A stretch of DNA of 64,000 nucleotides from Desulfosarcina ovata subsp. ovata (GCF_009689005.1 NZ_AP021879.1:3596001-3660000); one strand, 5' to 3'. Counted from the first letter of the stretch, positions 50,234 to 59,785 are shown. Numbers and translations are program-made. The notes: generated from the sequence alone by a model not told the origin.

Positions 50234-51013
50234 ATGTGGTTTTTCGCCAATCGCATCATCAAACGGTATCATCGCGGCCATCACGGGCCCCACGACCATC
50301 ACCATGGCGGCGGCCATGACGTGGAGACAAAAAAATCAGGCACCCGCGAGATCAAAGTGGTTCGGCGGGTGCTGGACGCCAACGACATCATGGCCGGGCG
50401 CATGCGGGCGGTATTCGCCGAAAAGGGCGTCTTCGTGCTCAACATGATGAGCTCTCCGGGTTCGGGCAAGACCACCACCCTGCAGAAAACCCTGGCCCGC
50501 ATCATGCCTGGTCTGCGTTGCGCCGTGATCGTGGGCGACATTTGCACGACCGTCGATGCCGACCGCCTGGCCCTGTCCGGTGCGCCGGTCGTCCAGATCA
50601 ACACCGACGAGTTCGGCGGCGACTGCCACCTGGCGGCCCATGTGGTGGAAAAAGCCGTTGCCGACCTGGACCTTGACAACATCGACCTCTTGATCGTCGA
50701 GAACATCGGCAACCTGGTCTGCCCGGCGGAGTTCGACATTGGCGAAGACAAACGCGTGGTAGTCCTGTCGGTCACCGAGGGCGAGGACAAACCGGCCAAA
50801 TACCCGCTGATGTTCCGCGAATGCGACGCCACCCTGCTCAACAAGATCGACCTTCTGCCCTACCTCGATTTTGACATGGACCTGGCCCGCACGAGCATCG
50901 CCAACATCCATCCCGGCATGCCGGTTTTCGAGATTTCGGCCAAAACCGAGGCCGGTTTCGACGACTGGATCGCGTGGCTGGAAGCGCAGGTGAAGGAAAA
51001 GTTGAAAGGGTGA
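50234..51013 (+). CDS. hypB: Hydrogenase accessory GTPase HypB
   Basis: 259 residues. The N-terminus carries a nickel-storing His-rich stretch (RYHRGHHGPHDHHHGGGHD, residues 11-29). The GTPase core has MMSSPGSGKTTTLQKTLARI (Walker A), VGDICTTVDADRLALSGAPV, INTDEFGGDCHLAAHVV (metal-site Cys and His), LLIVENIGNLVCPAEFD (Walker B and metal Cys), and LNKIDLLPYLDFD (N-K-x-D). It powers Ni insertion into NiFe hydrogenases. No other hyp gene or hydrogenase structural gene is in this window. Confidence 0.96.
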   Translation: MWFFANRIIKRYHRGHHGPHDHHHGGGHDVETKKSGTREIKVVRRVLDANDIMAGRMRAVFAEKGVFVLNMMSSPGSGKTTTLQKTLARIMPGLRCAVIVGDICTTVDADRLALSGAPVVQINTDEFGGDCHLAAHVVEKAVADLDLDNIDLLIVENIGNLVCPAEFDIGEDKRVVVLSVTEGEDKPAKYPLMFRECDATLLNKIDLLPYLDFDMDLARTSIANIHPGMPVFEISAKTEAGFDDWIAWLEAQVKEKLKG

Positions 51014-51086
51014 TGTCTCCGGGAACGACAAAGCGCCGCCAGATCTCCGGTTTGATCTCATCCAGACGGATGGTTAGGTGATACAT
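51009..51086 (-). pseudogene. N-terminal remnant of a pRiA4b ORF-3-like protein
   Basis: 26 codons (YHLTIRLDEIKPEIWRRFVV then PGDITLS) match the conserved start of pRiA4b_ORF3-type proteins, found on plasmids and mobile elements. The frame then runs into the end of hypB (antisense) without any further match, so only the first part of the gene survives. It marks an old rearrangement point directly after hypB. Confidence 0.6.
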
Positions 51087-51101
51087 TCAATTTTCCATGA
51101 A

Positions 51102-51779
51102 TTATTCCTTTTCGAAACGGGTCTTAAAATTTGATTTTAAATTCTTCGCAAATGCCTTCATCCCTTTAAGTTCCATCCCAATTGGCTTGGCACCCGAGTG
51201 AATCAGACCATCATTGACGGGTAAATTAAACGAATAAATTGCTCCGCCGCCCTCAAGGATATCCCTGCCCAGTTGTTCCGTTTTACTGCCGGCACCGGCA
51301 TATGGAATCAAAAAACTTCGGCCCAGTTTGGCAACCAAATGGTTGCGCTTTTGGGCGGACGACACGGTGGGTCGTTTCTGTTTTTCGTCGAATGGTGACA
51401 ATATCAACAACCGGCCCTGATCAATTGATTTTTTCCATAATCGGGGGATTCGCATTTGAACAATTCCGCGTGCCGGGCAGACCACAATCGGCTAGGTACC
51501 TTTCAGCAGGATATCAAGGCCGTCCTTTTCGATCGGTGCGTGGAAACCGCTGACAACCGCAACGCCGGAGTCGTGCAGAATTCGCATGCAATCGTAGGTG
51601 TTTAGAATAATGCTGCCGGGGCATCGGATCGAGCAAAAAACGCCCAACAAATTGGTATTGAGGATATCAAGGTTGCCGATGGCCCAAAAGCTTTGAAAAC
51701 GGGAGGGGATTTCACCCTTTAGCAAGGCCGCTGGGCAGGTTGATTCGCTTGTTTTGATTTTCTGAGTTGGGTTGCCCAT
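51102..51779 (-). pseudogene. DprA/Smf-like protein with an in-frame amber stop
   Basis: Two parts in the same frame (51779-51495 and 51491-51102) are separated by a single TAG (51494-51492) where homologues would be expected to read on, LLKGT(stop)PIVVCPARGIVQ. Together they give about 224 codons: FCSIRCPGSIILNTYDCMRI and VSGFHAPIEKDGLDILL (Rossmann-like DprA motif), then RLLILSPFDEKQKRPT and LIPYAGAGSKTEQLGRDIL. The remaining domain resembles DNA-processing (DprA-type) proteins. A CAG to TAG change is the simplest explanation. Confidence 0.7.
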
Positions 51780-51800
51780 GATGATAAAAATCTATTCGTA

Positions 51801-51915
51801 ATTCTATTTGGAAAATTGCGAATAGAATTCCAAATAGAATCTTATATGGCGTTCATATGTCTGAAATATTTAAATAATTCTATTTGGAATAATTCCAAAT
51901 AGAATTCCAAATAGA
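51801..51915. repeat. Cluster of inverted ATTCTATTTGGAA repeats
   Basis: ATTCTATTTGGAA occurs at 51801-51813 and 51877-51889; its inverse TTCCAAATAGAAT at 51828-51840, 51893-51905 and (shortened) 51905-51915. They form two hairpins in the 200-bp gap between the dprA-like gene (transcribed away, to the left) and the histidine kinase. They could be operators for the dprA-like gene or a short palindromic repeat family. Confidence 0.6.
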
Positions 51916-51979
51916 CATCAAGGCAATTCATAACGGGTCCATCGGCCCTTTCCTAACCGCTTAATTGCCCCTTTATCAG

Positions 51980-53731
51980 TCATTTGATCGGAATCCGAAT
52001 CGAGATATGTGTCCCCTGGCCCGGCTGGCTTTGGCAGGTGATGGTGCCGCGGTGGGCGGTGACGATGGATTGCACGATGGCCATGCCCAGCCCGTTGCCG
52101 ACCTTGCCCTTGGTGGTAAAAAACGGCTCGAACATCCGCTCCCGATGCTCGGGGGCGATACCGCAGCCGTTGTCCTCAACGCTGACTTCAAGCCAGGTCC
52201 CATCGATCGTTCCGCGCACCGCGACCCGCCCGTCACCATCCAGGGCCTCGATGCTGTTTTTCACCAGATTGTTGAACGCCTGATAGAGCAGGCTCGCGTC
52301 GGCCTGAACCCTGGGTGCATCCGGCGGCCAGTCCATGGAGACCTCGATCCCGCGCTGCCGAATGACCGGTTTGTGCATGGCCAGGACTTCACGGAGAACT
52401 AGGTCGAGGGCCACCGGTGACGGATGAAGCTCGGGCGGTTTGGCAAACTTGAGAAAATCCAGCAAAAAGGTTTTGATGCGCGCCGCCTCTGTCTCCATTT
52501 TCTCCAGGGCCAGTGTCCCCTTCCGGCTCAAGGGCTCGCCCTTGAGGGCACTGGCCGACATGCCCACATTGTTGAGCAGGTTGCCCACCTCGTGGGTCAC
52601 CTTGCTGGCCGATATGCCAAGCAGCGCCAGGTTGCGGGCATGGGCCAATTTCCTGGCCGTACGGATCTCGCGGTCAATGGTCTCATTTAGGGAGGCGGTC
52701 ATGGTATTGAAGGCACGGCCCAGATCACCGATCTCGTCGTTGGTCTTCACCGCCACCTGAAGGTCCAGGCGGCCATCACCGATCTGCAGGACCTGCTTGT
52801 GCATGGTCTCGATGGGACGGATGAACTGCTTCACCTGGAACCAGCCCAGCATGACGGCCAACAGGCAGGCGGCCGCGGTAATGGTGACGGCCCAAATAAA
52901 GTTGGCATGCAGGTAGGCGTATATTTCCGGCATGGCCTGGCGCAATACGACCACCCAGTCCTGCCCCGTCAGATGAACACCCAGGCAAAAATACCCTTTC
53001 CCTTTTACGTGCTCGATCCATTTGACAGGAAACGGTGAATCCTTGATGGCATGCAGCGTGCGGGATCCGTATCCGGGAAGGCCACTCACCACGCGATCGA
53101 TCTCCCGATGGGCCAGATGCCGGCCCGACGGATCGAGGATGAAAATCTGTCCGGTATCGCCGATGCGGATGCCCTCCAGAACATCCCAGATATGCTTCAG
53201 ATTCAACCTGCCGTATAGTGCCGCCTCGATTCTGCCCATGCGTCGCACAGGCACGGCCATGTGAACCAGGGGAAGATTGTCGTCCCCCACATCAACCTCC
53301 GAAATGGCCGACAACCCGGAAAAAGCCTTTTCTATGACGCCGGCAGCCGACGCCTGGTTTTCCGGGGAATCATCCCCCGAAGCCGGAATGCACCGGCCAT
53401 CGGTAAAAACCAGCAAGATACAGCCGAATTTCGGTTTGCTGTACTGAAAGGCAGACAAAACCATTTCCGCCCGCCAGTTGTCAAACCGGACTGCACGGAG
53501 TAACCAGGCCAGGGTTTCCATATCCTCGGTAGCGTTGTCCATAAACAAGTCGATTTCCGAGGCGGACGCCCGGATGATGTTGCGATAGTCCTGATCGACG
53601 GTTTTTTGAAAATAGCGGTAATTGGTCCACATCAGCACGGCGCTGGTGGCAGCGATGCCCAGGATCACGAAAGGCAGCACGAATCGCAGAAGCTGCCTGA
53701 ATATCCCAGTTTTGCGGGGTTGCCGATCCAT
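51980..53731 (-). CDS. Membrane sensor histidine kinase
   Basis: 583 residues from the ATG at 53731; a TTG 36 bp earlier is possible and neither has a clear ribosome-binding site. Transmembrane helix 1 (LLRFVLPFVILGIAATSAVL), a Cache-type extracellular domain (about 50-270, including GDTGQIFILDPSGRHLAHRE), helix 2 (FIWAVTITAAACLLAVMLGW), HAMP, then HisKA with VTHEVGNLLNNVG (phospho-acceptor His) and HATPase with NLVKNSIEAL, VEDNGCGIAPEHRERMFEPF and GNGLGMAIVQSIVTAHRG. It should autophosphorylate in response to an external signal. No receiver protein lies next to it; the sigma-54 activator at 56382 lacks a receiver domain. Confidence 0.92.
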   Translation of the reverse strand: MDRQPRKTGIFRQLLRFVLPFVILGIAATSAVLMWTNYRYFQKTVDQDYRNIIRASASEIDLFMDNATEDMETLAWLLRAVRFDNWRAEMVLSAFQYSKPKFGCILLVFTDGRCIPASGDDSPENQASAAGVIEKAFSGLSAISEVDVGDDNLPLVHMAVPVRRMGRIEAALYGRLNLKHIWDVLEGIRIGDTGQIFILDPSGRHLAHREIDRVVSGLPGYGSRTLHAIKDSPFPVKWIEHVKGKGYFCLGVHLTGQDWVVVLRQAMPEIYAYLHANFIWAVTITAAACLLAVMLGWFQVKQFIRPIETMHKQVLQIGDGRLDLQVAVKTNDEIGDLGRAFNTMTASLNETIDREIRTARKLAHARNLALLGISASKVTHEVGNLLNNVGMSASALKGEPLSRKGTLALEKMETEAARIKTFLLDFLKFAKPPELHPSPVALDLVLREVLAMHKPVIRQRGIEVSMDWPPDAPRVQADASLLYQAFNNLVKNSIEALDGDGRVAVRGTIDGTWLEVSVEDNGCGIAPEHRERMFEPFFTTKGKVGNGLGMAIVQSIVTAHRGTITCQSQPGQGTHISIRIPIK

Positions 53732-53786
53732 GCATGGTAAGTAGCGCGAAATTCCCACAGATTGCAATCGTACATCAACAAAGCCC

Positions 53787-54656
53787 TCAATGCCTGCCGA
53801 TCGAACTTTCCTTCCCGAACACGGCCGGAGAACGAATTACCAGGACCAGGCCCGCGACCGATGCCAGGCAACCCACGATCATCGTTTCGCGGACATCCGC
53901 CAATTCGGCAAACACGCCTCCCAGCAGGCATCCACCGAGCAGGCCCGCCCCGCGCAAGGATGCCAGGGCGGCCATGGTGGCGCCCCGGCGGGAAGGTCGG
54001 CAATCCCGTTGGATCCGGCTTTCCGTCAGCATCTGGAGCATGGTAAATCCCCATCCGCAATCAGCCATGGCCAATACGAAAAGGCGCAGATTGGGCAAAA
54101 TCGCCAAAACGGCGAATCCCATGCCTATAAGGAAGAAACAAATACGGAAAAGGGTGAAATCCCGCCACCGATTTACCATGGCGGACAACAGCAGGGCCGC
54201 CAGGCAGGCCCCCGCCTGATAGCCGGCCATGACCACCCCCCAGGCAACGATATCCCCCTGGAAAAAGAAATGGTTGTAGACGGGTGCAGCGACGTTCAAC
54301 AATCCGCCGATGCCGATGGCCGCCGCCGATACCGTCACCCAGGCGCCCACCCGCCGATCCATGAGCGAAGCGACGTAGGCCCGGACCAGGCATTGGGGCC
54401 AGGCGGTGATATGACCGGGAGTTGATATGCTCATGGAATCGCTGGTCTTGGGCAGCCCCCGGATCAAGATGGCGCTTACCCCATACATGACTACGCCCGT
54501 TCCCAGGGAAATGCCGGTTCCCGCTTGGCGAATCGACAGGCCGATGAGCAGGGGGCCGGCAATACCAGCAGACAAGGCCATGCGCTCGTTCAGCGCATTG
54601 AAACGTGAGGCACGGGAAATGTGAGAAGATCGGAATTGATAAAAATAGGGTAACAC
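53787..54656 (-). pseudogene. MFS transporter, N-terminal third missing
   Basis: 289 codons from a GTG. The visible part aligns with the second MFS gene upstream from its VNERVALAAGIGGPFLIGL region on (here LNERMALSAGIAGPLLIGL), so about 115 N-terminal residues (the first three to four helices) are absent. Shared core: APVYNHFFFQGDIVAWGVVM, AGYQAGACLAALLLS, and TESRIQRDCRPSRRG. Several hydrophobic helices remain. The deletion point is near 54640; the gene is most likely dead. Confidence 0.7.
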
Positions 54657-54775
54657 TCAGATAAGTGGAAAACAAGGAGAAAAGAGGCAAGCGTTCACCG
54701 GGCAACGCATGGCTGTTTTTCGCTTGCCCGCTTTTTCGCTAAAAGGGGATCAACCCAACCGATGATGCTGTTTTA

Positions 54776-56019
54776 CTATTGATTCAAATGAACGGATCTA
54801 TTTTTTAGGCCATCCCCTTCCCGCGCGTGCGGCATGTAGGACAAACGGCAGGCGGTCAGCATTGCGGCAACCGACAACACGGCGCCAAAGCCAAACAACA
54901 GCCGCACTCCGCCGGCCTGCACCACCAACGCGCCGACCGATATTCCGGCCAGCAGGCACGCCCCGCCCAGGGCGGACAGGCCGGACAGGACGCCGCCCCG
55001 GCGGGTTTCGGCGCAATCGCGCTGGATACGGCTCATCAGAAAAATGGCCAGCAACGTGAAAAGGCAACCCAGGCAGGCCATGACGATGGCGAACAGGGGC
55101 AGACAAGTAAAGATCGCCAGCAGAATGAAACCCAATCCCACCAGGGTGAAGCAGCAAATCAGCAGGCTTCGGTCAGTCAGGCGCGTGTCCAGGGCTGGCA
55201 GGATCAGGGTTGCCAGACAGGCGCCGGCCTGGTAACCGGACATGACAGCCCCCCAGGCAACGATATCGCCCTGGAAGAACGTGCGGTTGTACACCGGCGC
55301 GCCAAAATTCAAAACGCTGCCGACAATACCGGAGGCAAGGATCAAAATCGACCAGATGCCGATGCGAGGATCGGCCAGGGGATCAAGGTAGACACTCGTC
55401 AACCGTCGCCCCCCCCCCTTGGCCGTTGTTCGCCCACCTTGCCGGCCGCCGCATCCAATCGCGGCAACCCTTTGGCCAGCCATGCGCTACAACCATACAT
55501 AGCGATGCCCATGACCAGGGAGATGCCGGCGCCGGCCTGGCGAATCAGCAGGCCGATTAGAAAGGGGCCGCCGATGCCGGCCGCCAGGGCCACGCGCTCA
55601 TTGACCGCATTGTACCGGATCAGCGCCCCGGGGGCGACGATGCGGGGCGTGATGCACAGTCGCGAGATCACGAACAGTAGCGAAGCGCTGGCGAACAGCA
55701 GGTAGATGGGCCACACGGTCCACCCGTCCCGGGCATTCAGCAATCCGACCACCAGCAGCAGCCGGGCCAGGATGCCGCCCACGATTCCGTTGCTGGGACC
55801 GATGCGGTCCACCCACCGGCCGGCCAGGGGCCCCAGAAAGATGGCCGGCGCCTGCTGAATCAGGCACAGCAAGAGCAGGTTGGCGTGGGATGCGGCAAGG
55901 CCGAAAAACAGTTCGGCCAGCAGGGTCAGGTGGACGAATTGATCGCCGAGGTCGGAGAAAAGTTCGGTCAGAATCATACGCCGGGGCATTGGTATGGGTC
56001 GCTTCATGGTCTCCCTCAT
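54776..56019 (-). pseudogene. MFS transporter frameshifted at a G10 tract
   Basis: N-terminal half in 56019-55405 (ILTELFSDLGDQFVHLTLLA, LIQQAPAIFLGPLAGRWVDR, VNERVALAAGIGGPFLIGLL), C-terminal half in 55483-54776 in another frame (IGIWSILILASGIVGSVLNF, APVYNRTFFQGDIVAWGAVM, MSRIQRDCAETRRGG). They meet at a run of about ten G's (minus strand, near 55410-55419), where 8 or 11 G's would restore one frame of about 400 codons. About twelve helices in all. Substrate unknown. Either a phase-variable gene in the off state, a mutation or a sequencing error. Confidence 0.75.
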
Positions 56020-56381
56020 CGCGTAAACGGGTTAAAAGAGATGGACGGTGCTGTCGGGGACCATTTTATTGGAGCGGAGATTCAGGTAACAGGGAGGGAA
56101 ACGGGCATTTATCGGGTAAAAATGGTTGGTGAAAGGTCGTGCCGGCGTTTTTTAACCAAGATTGGGGGGCGTTTGCGGGAGCGATTACGGTAGCGGTAGG
56201 GGGTGCCACAGGGAGGGCGATCCTCTTGGGGCCATTCACCCCCGAAAAATGCCTCTTTTTTGCCCGTTTCGCGCCCTCGTTCGCAAAAGCAGCCTGTGTC
56301 ATAGTGGGTGGCAACACGGATAGACGCCGGCCGGAAAACATCCGGCCGGCATGTCGTCAACCCAGGCACCCCGAATCGGCC

Positions 56382-57398
56382 ATGACACAGATGGACGCAT
56401 CTACAACCGGCACCAGCATCAAGGACAAGGCGTTCATCACCGTCAACGCGATGATGCAGGCCTTGATCGCGCGCATCCGCCGCATCGCCCCAAAGGCCAG
56501 GCTGGTGCGCATCGCCGGTGAAAGCGGCACGGGCAAGGAGCGGATTGCCTGGCTGCTCCATGCCTGCAGCGGCCGAAAGGGAGCCTTCGTGGCCTTTAAC
56601 GCGGCAGGGGTCGACGATCAATTTTTCGCCAGCACCTTGTTCGGTTATGAAAAAGGGGCGTTTACCGGTGCAATAAAAGCACGCCAGGGACTGGTTGAAA
56701 AGGCCCATGGCGGAACCCTGTTTCTGGACGAAATCGGCGATTTGAGCCCGACCTCCCAGACCAAGCTACTGCGCCTGATTCAGGAAGGCGAGTTCATGCC
56801 CCTGGGATCGGACAAACCCAAAACGGCCGATGTGCAGATTGTCGTGGCCACGCACCGGTGCCTGCGGGAAAGGGTTATCGAGGGAACGTTCAGGAAGGAT
56901 CTTTATTTCCGATTGGACAGTCACCATATCGATCTTCCGCCCCTGCGCCAACGCCGGGATGACATCATCCCTTTAGTGAAGCACTTTGCCCAAAAAACAG
57001 CAAAGAAATTCAAGCTGTCCCGCCCCGAAATCGGCCAGGAGGTCTGGGACCTCTTGACCGGTTATGATTACCCCGGCAATGTCCGGGAGTTGCAGACCAT
57101 GGTCGAAGTCGCCATGGTCGACGGCAACGGCAGGATCCATGCGGATACAATCTGCGACAAGATGGCACGCAACCGCATGCTGATGGACGATTCCGAGAAT
57201 GAAGCCAGTTCGATAGCCCAGGCGTTGAAAAAGTGTTCGACCCTCCCGACCTTCGATGAACTCAACCAAATGCTTTTTCACGAAACACTGCGCCGCACCG
57301 GCGGCAACCAGGCACGGGCCGCCGAAATATTGGGCATCAGTCAATCGGCGGTCAGCCAGCGGCTGAAAAAGATAAGAGCAAACAGTCCCCACCGTTAA
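56382..57398 (+). CDS. Sigma-54-interacting transcriptional activator without a sensor domain
   Basis: 338 residues from the ATG at 56382. AAA+ domain (about 10-240): [19 protein letters not shown] (Walker A), [20 protein letters not shown] (GAFTGA loop that contacts sigma-54), [20 protein letters not shown] (Walker B), [20 protein letters not shown], and [20 protein letters not shown] Fis-type helix-turn-helix ends the protein ([20 protein letters not shown]). No receiver, PAS or GAF domain precedes the AAA+ core, so control must come from a partner, or it may be constitutive (PspF-like). It is divergent from the MFS genes and upstream of the peptide-binding lipoprotein and RiPP genes. Confidence 0.93.
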   Translation: MTQMDASTTGTSIKDKAFITVNAMMQALIARIRRIAPKARLVRIAGESGTGKERIAWLLHACSGRKGAFVAFNAAGVDDQFFASTLFGYEKGAFTGAIKARQGLVEKAHGGTLFLDEIGDLSPTSQTKLLRLIQEGEFMPLGSDKPKTADVQIVVATHRCLRERVIEGTFRKDLYFRLDSHHIDLPPLRQRRDDIIPLVKHFAQKTAKKFKLSRPEIGQEVWDLLTGYDYPGNVRELQTMVEVAMVDGNGRIHADTICDKMARNRMLMDDSENEASSIAQALKKCSTLPTFDELNQMLFHETLRRTGGNQARAAEILGISQSAVSQRLKKIRANSPHR

Positions 57399-57519
57399 CA
57401 CCGGAGCGTTCACCACCCGGCCCGGAGACCAGACAATAGGTTCTTTTCCCGCACAAGTTTCAACTTGCCACCCCAATACGCATTCATCTATACATTATGA
57501 TGTTTTCAATCCTGATGAA

Positions 57520-57625
57520 CTCGTACAAATTGTCCGAATCGTCATGACGGACTTGATCCGGCATCCATAACCAATCGTAATGACGCGATTTCGGCTTCCG
57601 CCGGAATGAAAACAAACTTTGAGTC
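57520..57625. repeat. Dispersed-type palindromic sequence
   Basis: GTCATGACGGACTTGATCCG and ATTTCGGCTTCCGCCGGAATGA-like stretches (57540-57610) resemble the intergenic GTCATTCCGGCGAAAGCCGG repeats common in Proteobacteria. Only one unit is present here, so the call is tentative. The gap 57399-57670 shows no gene. Confidence 0.35.
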
Positions 57626-57670
57626 CGCCGGCGAGGTGATCGGCGATGCTCTTTTCGGTAAGGTGACCCC

Positions 57671-59251
57671 GTGGTACGTATTTTGGCTCTGCTTGTCCGT
57701 ACGCTGTTAATCTTTTCCCTGGCCTTATTACCGCTTGCCTGCGAGCGTTCCCCGGTACTACCAGTGGCGGAGCCACCGCCAGCCGATACTCTGCGTTTCG
57801 ATCTTTTTAGCCCTTTCCATTCATTGAATCCAAAAGAATCCGAATGCACGGGGGCGAGTTGGATATTCCCGCTGATTTTCAATACCCTCGCGAGGAGTTA
57901 TCCAGACGGTCGCATGGAACCGGACCTTGCCAGAAACTGGCATTACAACCGCCAGGACCGGAGCTTATCCATTGAATTGCGACGAGACGCCAAGTTCCAT
58001 GATGGTACTCCGGTTACATCCGAGGATGTCATCTTTTCCATCCAGCAACAAATTGATGGTCTTTTTCAAGACTCCAAACGAGCTATCCTTAAGATCGATC
58101 CGATTTCAAAACACGATTTCAAAATCATACTGCCTCACGATCAACCCGAGTTCTTTAAATTTGTTTATAAGACGATGATCCTACCCCGTCATCTATCACT
58201 GGCATCCCATCGGGATCATCCCATCGGCTCTGGCCCTTACCGCTTCGAGAAAAAACTCGATGATCGCCATATACGGCTCTCCGCCTTCCATGATTACTAT
58301 GGTGGTAGCCCCGCCATCGAGCACGTGCTTTTCACGCATGTGACCGACATGGAGAAAACCTGGACACGGCTGCTGGCCGGAAAGACAGACATCGCCGCGC
58401 GCCTGGCCCCGGACAATTTTCGCCGAATGAAATTCATCCAGCAACGTTATCATATCAATCAATCACCATCCTGGTTTTGCAAGACCCTTTTGTTCAACCC
58501 CGCCGATCCGCGCCTCGCCGATGTCCGGGTACGCCGGGCCCTGAGCCTGGGCATCGATCGCGACCACATCGTGGAGAAGATATTCATAGGTTACGGACGC
58601 GTGGCCACGGGGCCTTTGGGTGTGGGGTCGCCCTATGGGCGGTCGGACCGCCCTCCGAGACCTTACGATCCCGTCGCAGCCCGAGAGCTGCTGAACGATG
58701 CCGGTTGGGAAATGGACACCGTCACGGAACTTTTTCAAAAAGGTGGTCTCAGATTGGAATTTGATTTGCTTTATATGCGTGAAAATCCCATCGATGAAAA
58801 GGTCGTACGCTTCATTCAGCTCTGTTTGGGCGATCTGGGGGTCAGGGTTCGCCCGGTGCCGGTCGACTACGCAACCCTCCAGCAATCATACCGTGGGAAT
58901 ACCGATTTTCAGGCCGTGCTTACGGAAACCATGGGATTGTACGATTCCCATACGCCCCTATTGTTAACCTGGATGCCAAACGAAAAGGGATGTTCCAACA
59001 TGGGAGACTTCACCTCACCACGGATCACCGAGTTATTGATGGCCCTCGAAAACGCCGACTCCATGCAAGCGCAGCAGGCGATCTGCCAAGCCGTCGAAGA
59101 TCAACTGCTGGCCCTCCAACCGGCGGCCTTCCTCTACCAGCCCACCGAAATAGACGTCGTTTCCAAACGCATCCACCTGCCCCATGTCTTTGCCGCCGAC
59201 ACCGGCAGTATCCGGTGCCTGTATCAGGCGCACATCCTATCCCATCGATAA
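57671..59251 (+). CDS. Family 5 extracellular solute-binding lipoprotein (peptide/nickel ABC transporter type)
   Basis: 526 residues; GTG start with AAGGTGA upstream. The signal ends in a lipobox-like LLPLAC (Cys near residue 25). SBP_bac_5 features: SLNPKESECTGASWIFPLIF, SIELRRDAKFHDGTPVTSEDV (the highly conserved family motif), IGSGPYRFEKK, ADVRVRRALSLGIDRDHIV, and GCSNMGDFTSPRITELL. It would bind peptides or metal complexes in the periplasm; no permease or ATPase genes are adjacent, so it is an orphan binding protein. A possible role in taking in or sensing the peptide product downstream is speculation from position. Confidence 0.88.
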   Translation: MVRILALLVRTLLIFSLALLPLACERSPVLPVAEPPPADTLRFDLFSPFHSLNPKESECTGASWIFPLIFNTLARSYPDGRMEPDLARNWHYNRQDRSLSIELRRDAKFHDGTPVTSEDVIFSIQQQIDGLFQDSKRAILKIDPISKHDFKIILPHDQPEFFKFVYKTMILPRHLSLASHRDHPIGSGPYRFEKKLDDRHIRLSAFHDYYGGSPAIEHVLFTHVTDMEKTWTRLLAGKTDIAARLAPDNFRRMKFIQQRYHINQSPSWFCKTLLFNPADPRLADVRVRRALSLGIDRDHIVEKIFIGYGRVATGPLGVGSPYGRSDRPPRPYDPVAARELLNDAGWEMDTVTELFQKGGLRLEFDLLYMRENPIDEKVVRFIQLCLGDLGVRVRPVPVDYATLQQSYRGNTDFQAVLTETMGLYDSHTPLLLTWMPNEKGCSNMGDFTSPRITELLMALENADSMQAQQAICQAVEDQLLALQPAAFLYQPTEIDVVSKRIHLPHVFAADTGSIRCLYQAHILSHR

Positions 59252-59454
59252 CTTAAACAACGCCTTTCTCCCCAATTCAAAACCTTATTGCCGCCATTAG
59301 TTTTCCAATAAAACAGTAATTGCCTGTTATTGCTGTCATTTCTACCTATTTCGATCACTCGCCCAATTCATGATATTATTTTTCTTATGGGGATATGGTC
59401 GTTCCAGCCCAAAAATTCTTCTTAAATATATAATATAATTGATAATTATATCAT

Positions 59455-59471
59455 TGGCATGATGGGTGCGT
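59455..59471 (+). promoter_or_regulatory. Candidate sigma-54 promoter before the peptide gene
   Basis: TTGGCATGATGGGTGCG has GG (59456-59457) and GC (59468-59469) exactly 10 bases apart; the -24 part TTGGCAT is good, the -12 part GTGC is less so. Upstream is very AT-rich (59420-59450), as at IHF sites. A short inverted repeat ATGGGT-GCGTT-ACCCAT overlaps it at 59462-59478. The promoter lies 57 bp before the peptide start. Confidence 0.5.
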
Positions 59472-59528
59472 TACCCATTAACAACTCCGGAGGGAAACTG
59501 ACAACAATACAACACAAGGAGAATTGAA

Positions 59529-59651
59529 ATGAACTCGAACAAACACAGCAAGGCAAAAGAGATCGTCATCGTCGCCACACCGGGAACCTACCAAGCGCCA
59601 AACCAGCTTTCCATCTGCTGCGAAAGTGGTGGCCCCTCGATCCGGACCTAA
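59529..59651 (+). CDS. 40-residue peptide, candidate RiPP precursor
   Basis: MNSNKHSKAKEIVIVATPGT then YQAPNQLSICCESGGPSIRT, 40 residues. Start ATG with AAGGAGA six bases upstream. The N-terminal half is polar and basic (Lys/Ser/Asn) then hydrophobic (EIVIVAT), like a leader; the C-terminal half carries adjacent Cys30-Cys31, Gly-Gly and polar residues, like a core. It is 134 bp upstream of a radical SAM/SPASM gene on the same strand. Members of that enzyme class build thioether or C-C links in just such peptides. No homologue is recalled with confidence; the call rests on position, ribosome-binding site and composition. Confidence 0.65.
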   Translation: MNSNKHSKAKEIVIVATPGTYQAPNQLSICCESGGPSIRT

Positions 59652-59663
59652 CCCCTAACCCCC

Positions 59664-59686
59664 GCCGGGGCCGTCCAGGCCCCGGC
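59664..59686 (+). terminator. GC hairpin after the peptide gene (attenuator-like)
   Basis: GCCGGGGCC-GTCCA-GGCCCCGGC, a perfect 9-bp stem 12 nt after the stop. There is no U tract; it is followed by AGCCCCAACC. It could let a part of transcripts stop or protect the peptide mRNA, so that more peptide than enzyme is made. Confidence 0.5.
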
Positions 59687-59735
59687 AGCCCCAACCCAAC
59701 CGAAGCCAAGGGCCCTTACTTCCGGTTGTCAACCT

Positions 59736-59761
59736 CGCCGGGGAGCCAAAACTCCCCGGCG
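59736..59761 (+). promoter_or_regulatory. Second GC hairpin just before the maturase ribosome-binding site
   Basis: CGCCGGGGAG-CCAAAA-CTCCCCGGCG, a perfect 10-bp stem, 12 nt before the AGGAGG of the maturase gene. It may slow transcription or translation of the maturase or mark an mRNA processing point. Confidence 0.5.
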
Positions 59762-59785
59762 CCATACCAAGACCAGGAGGTAAGC

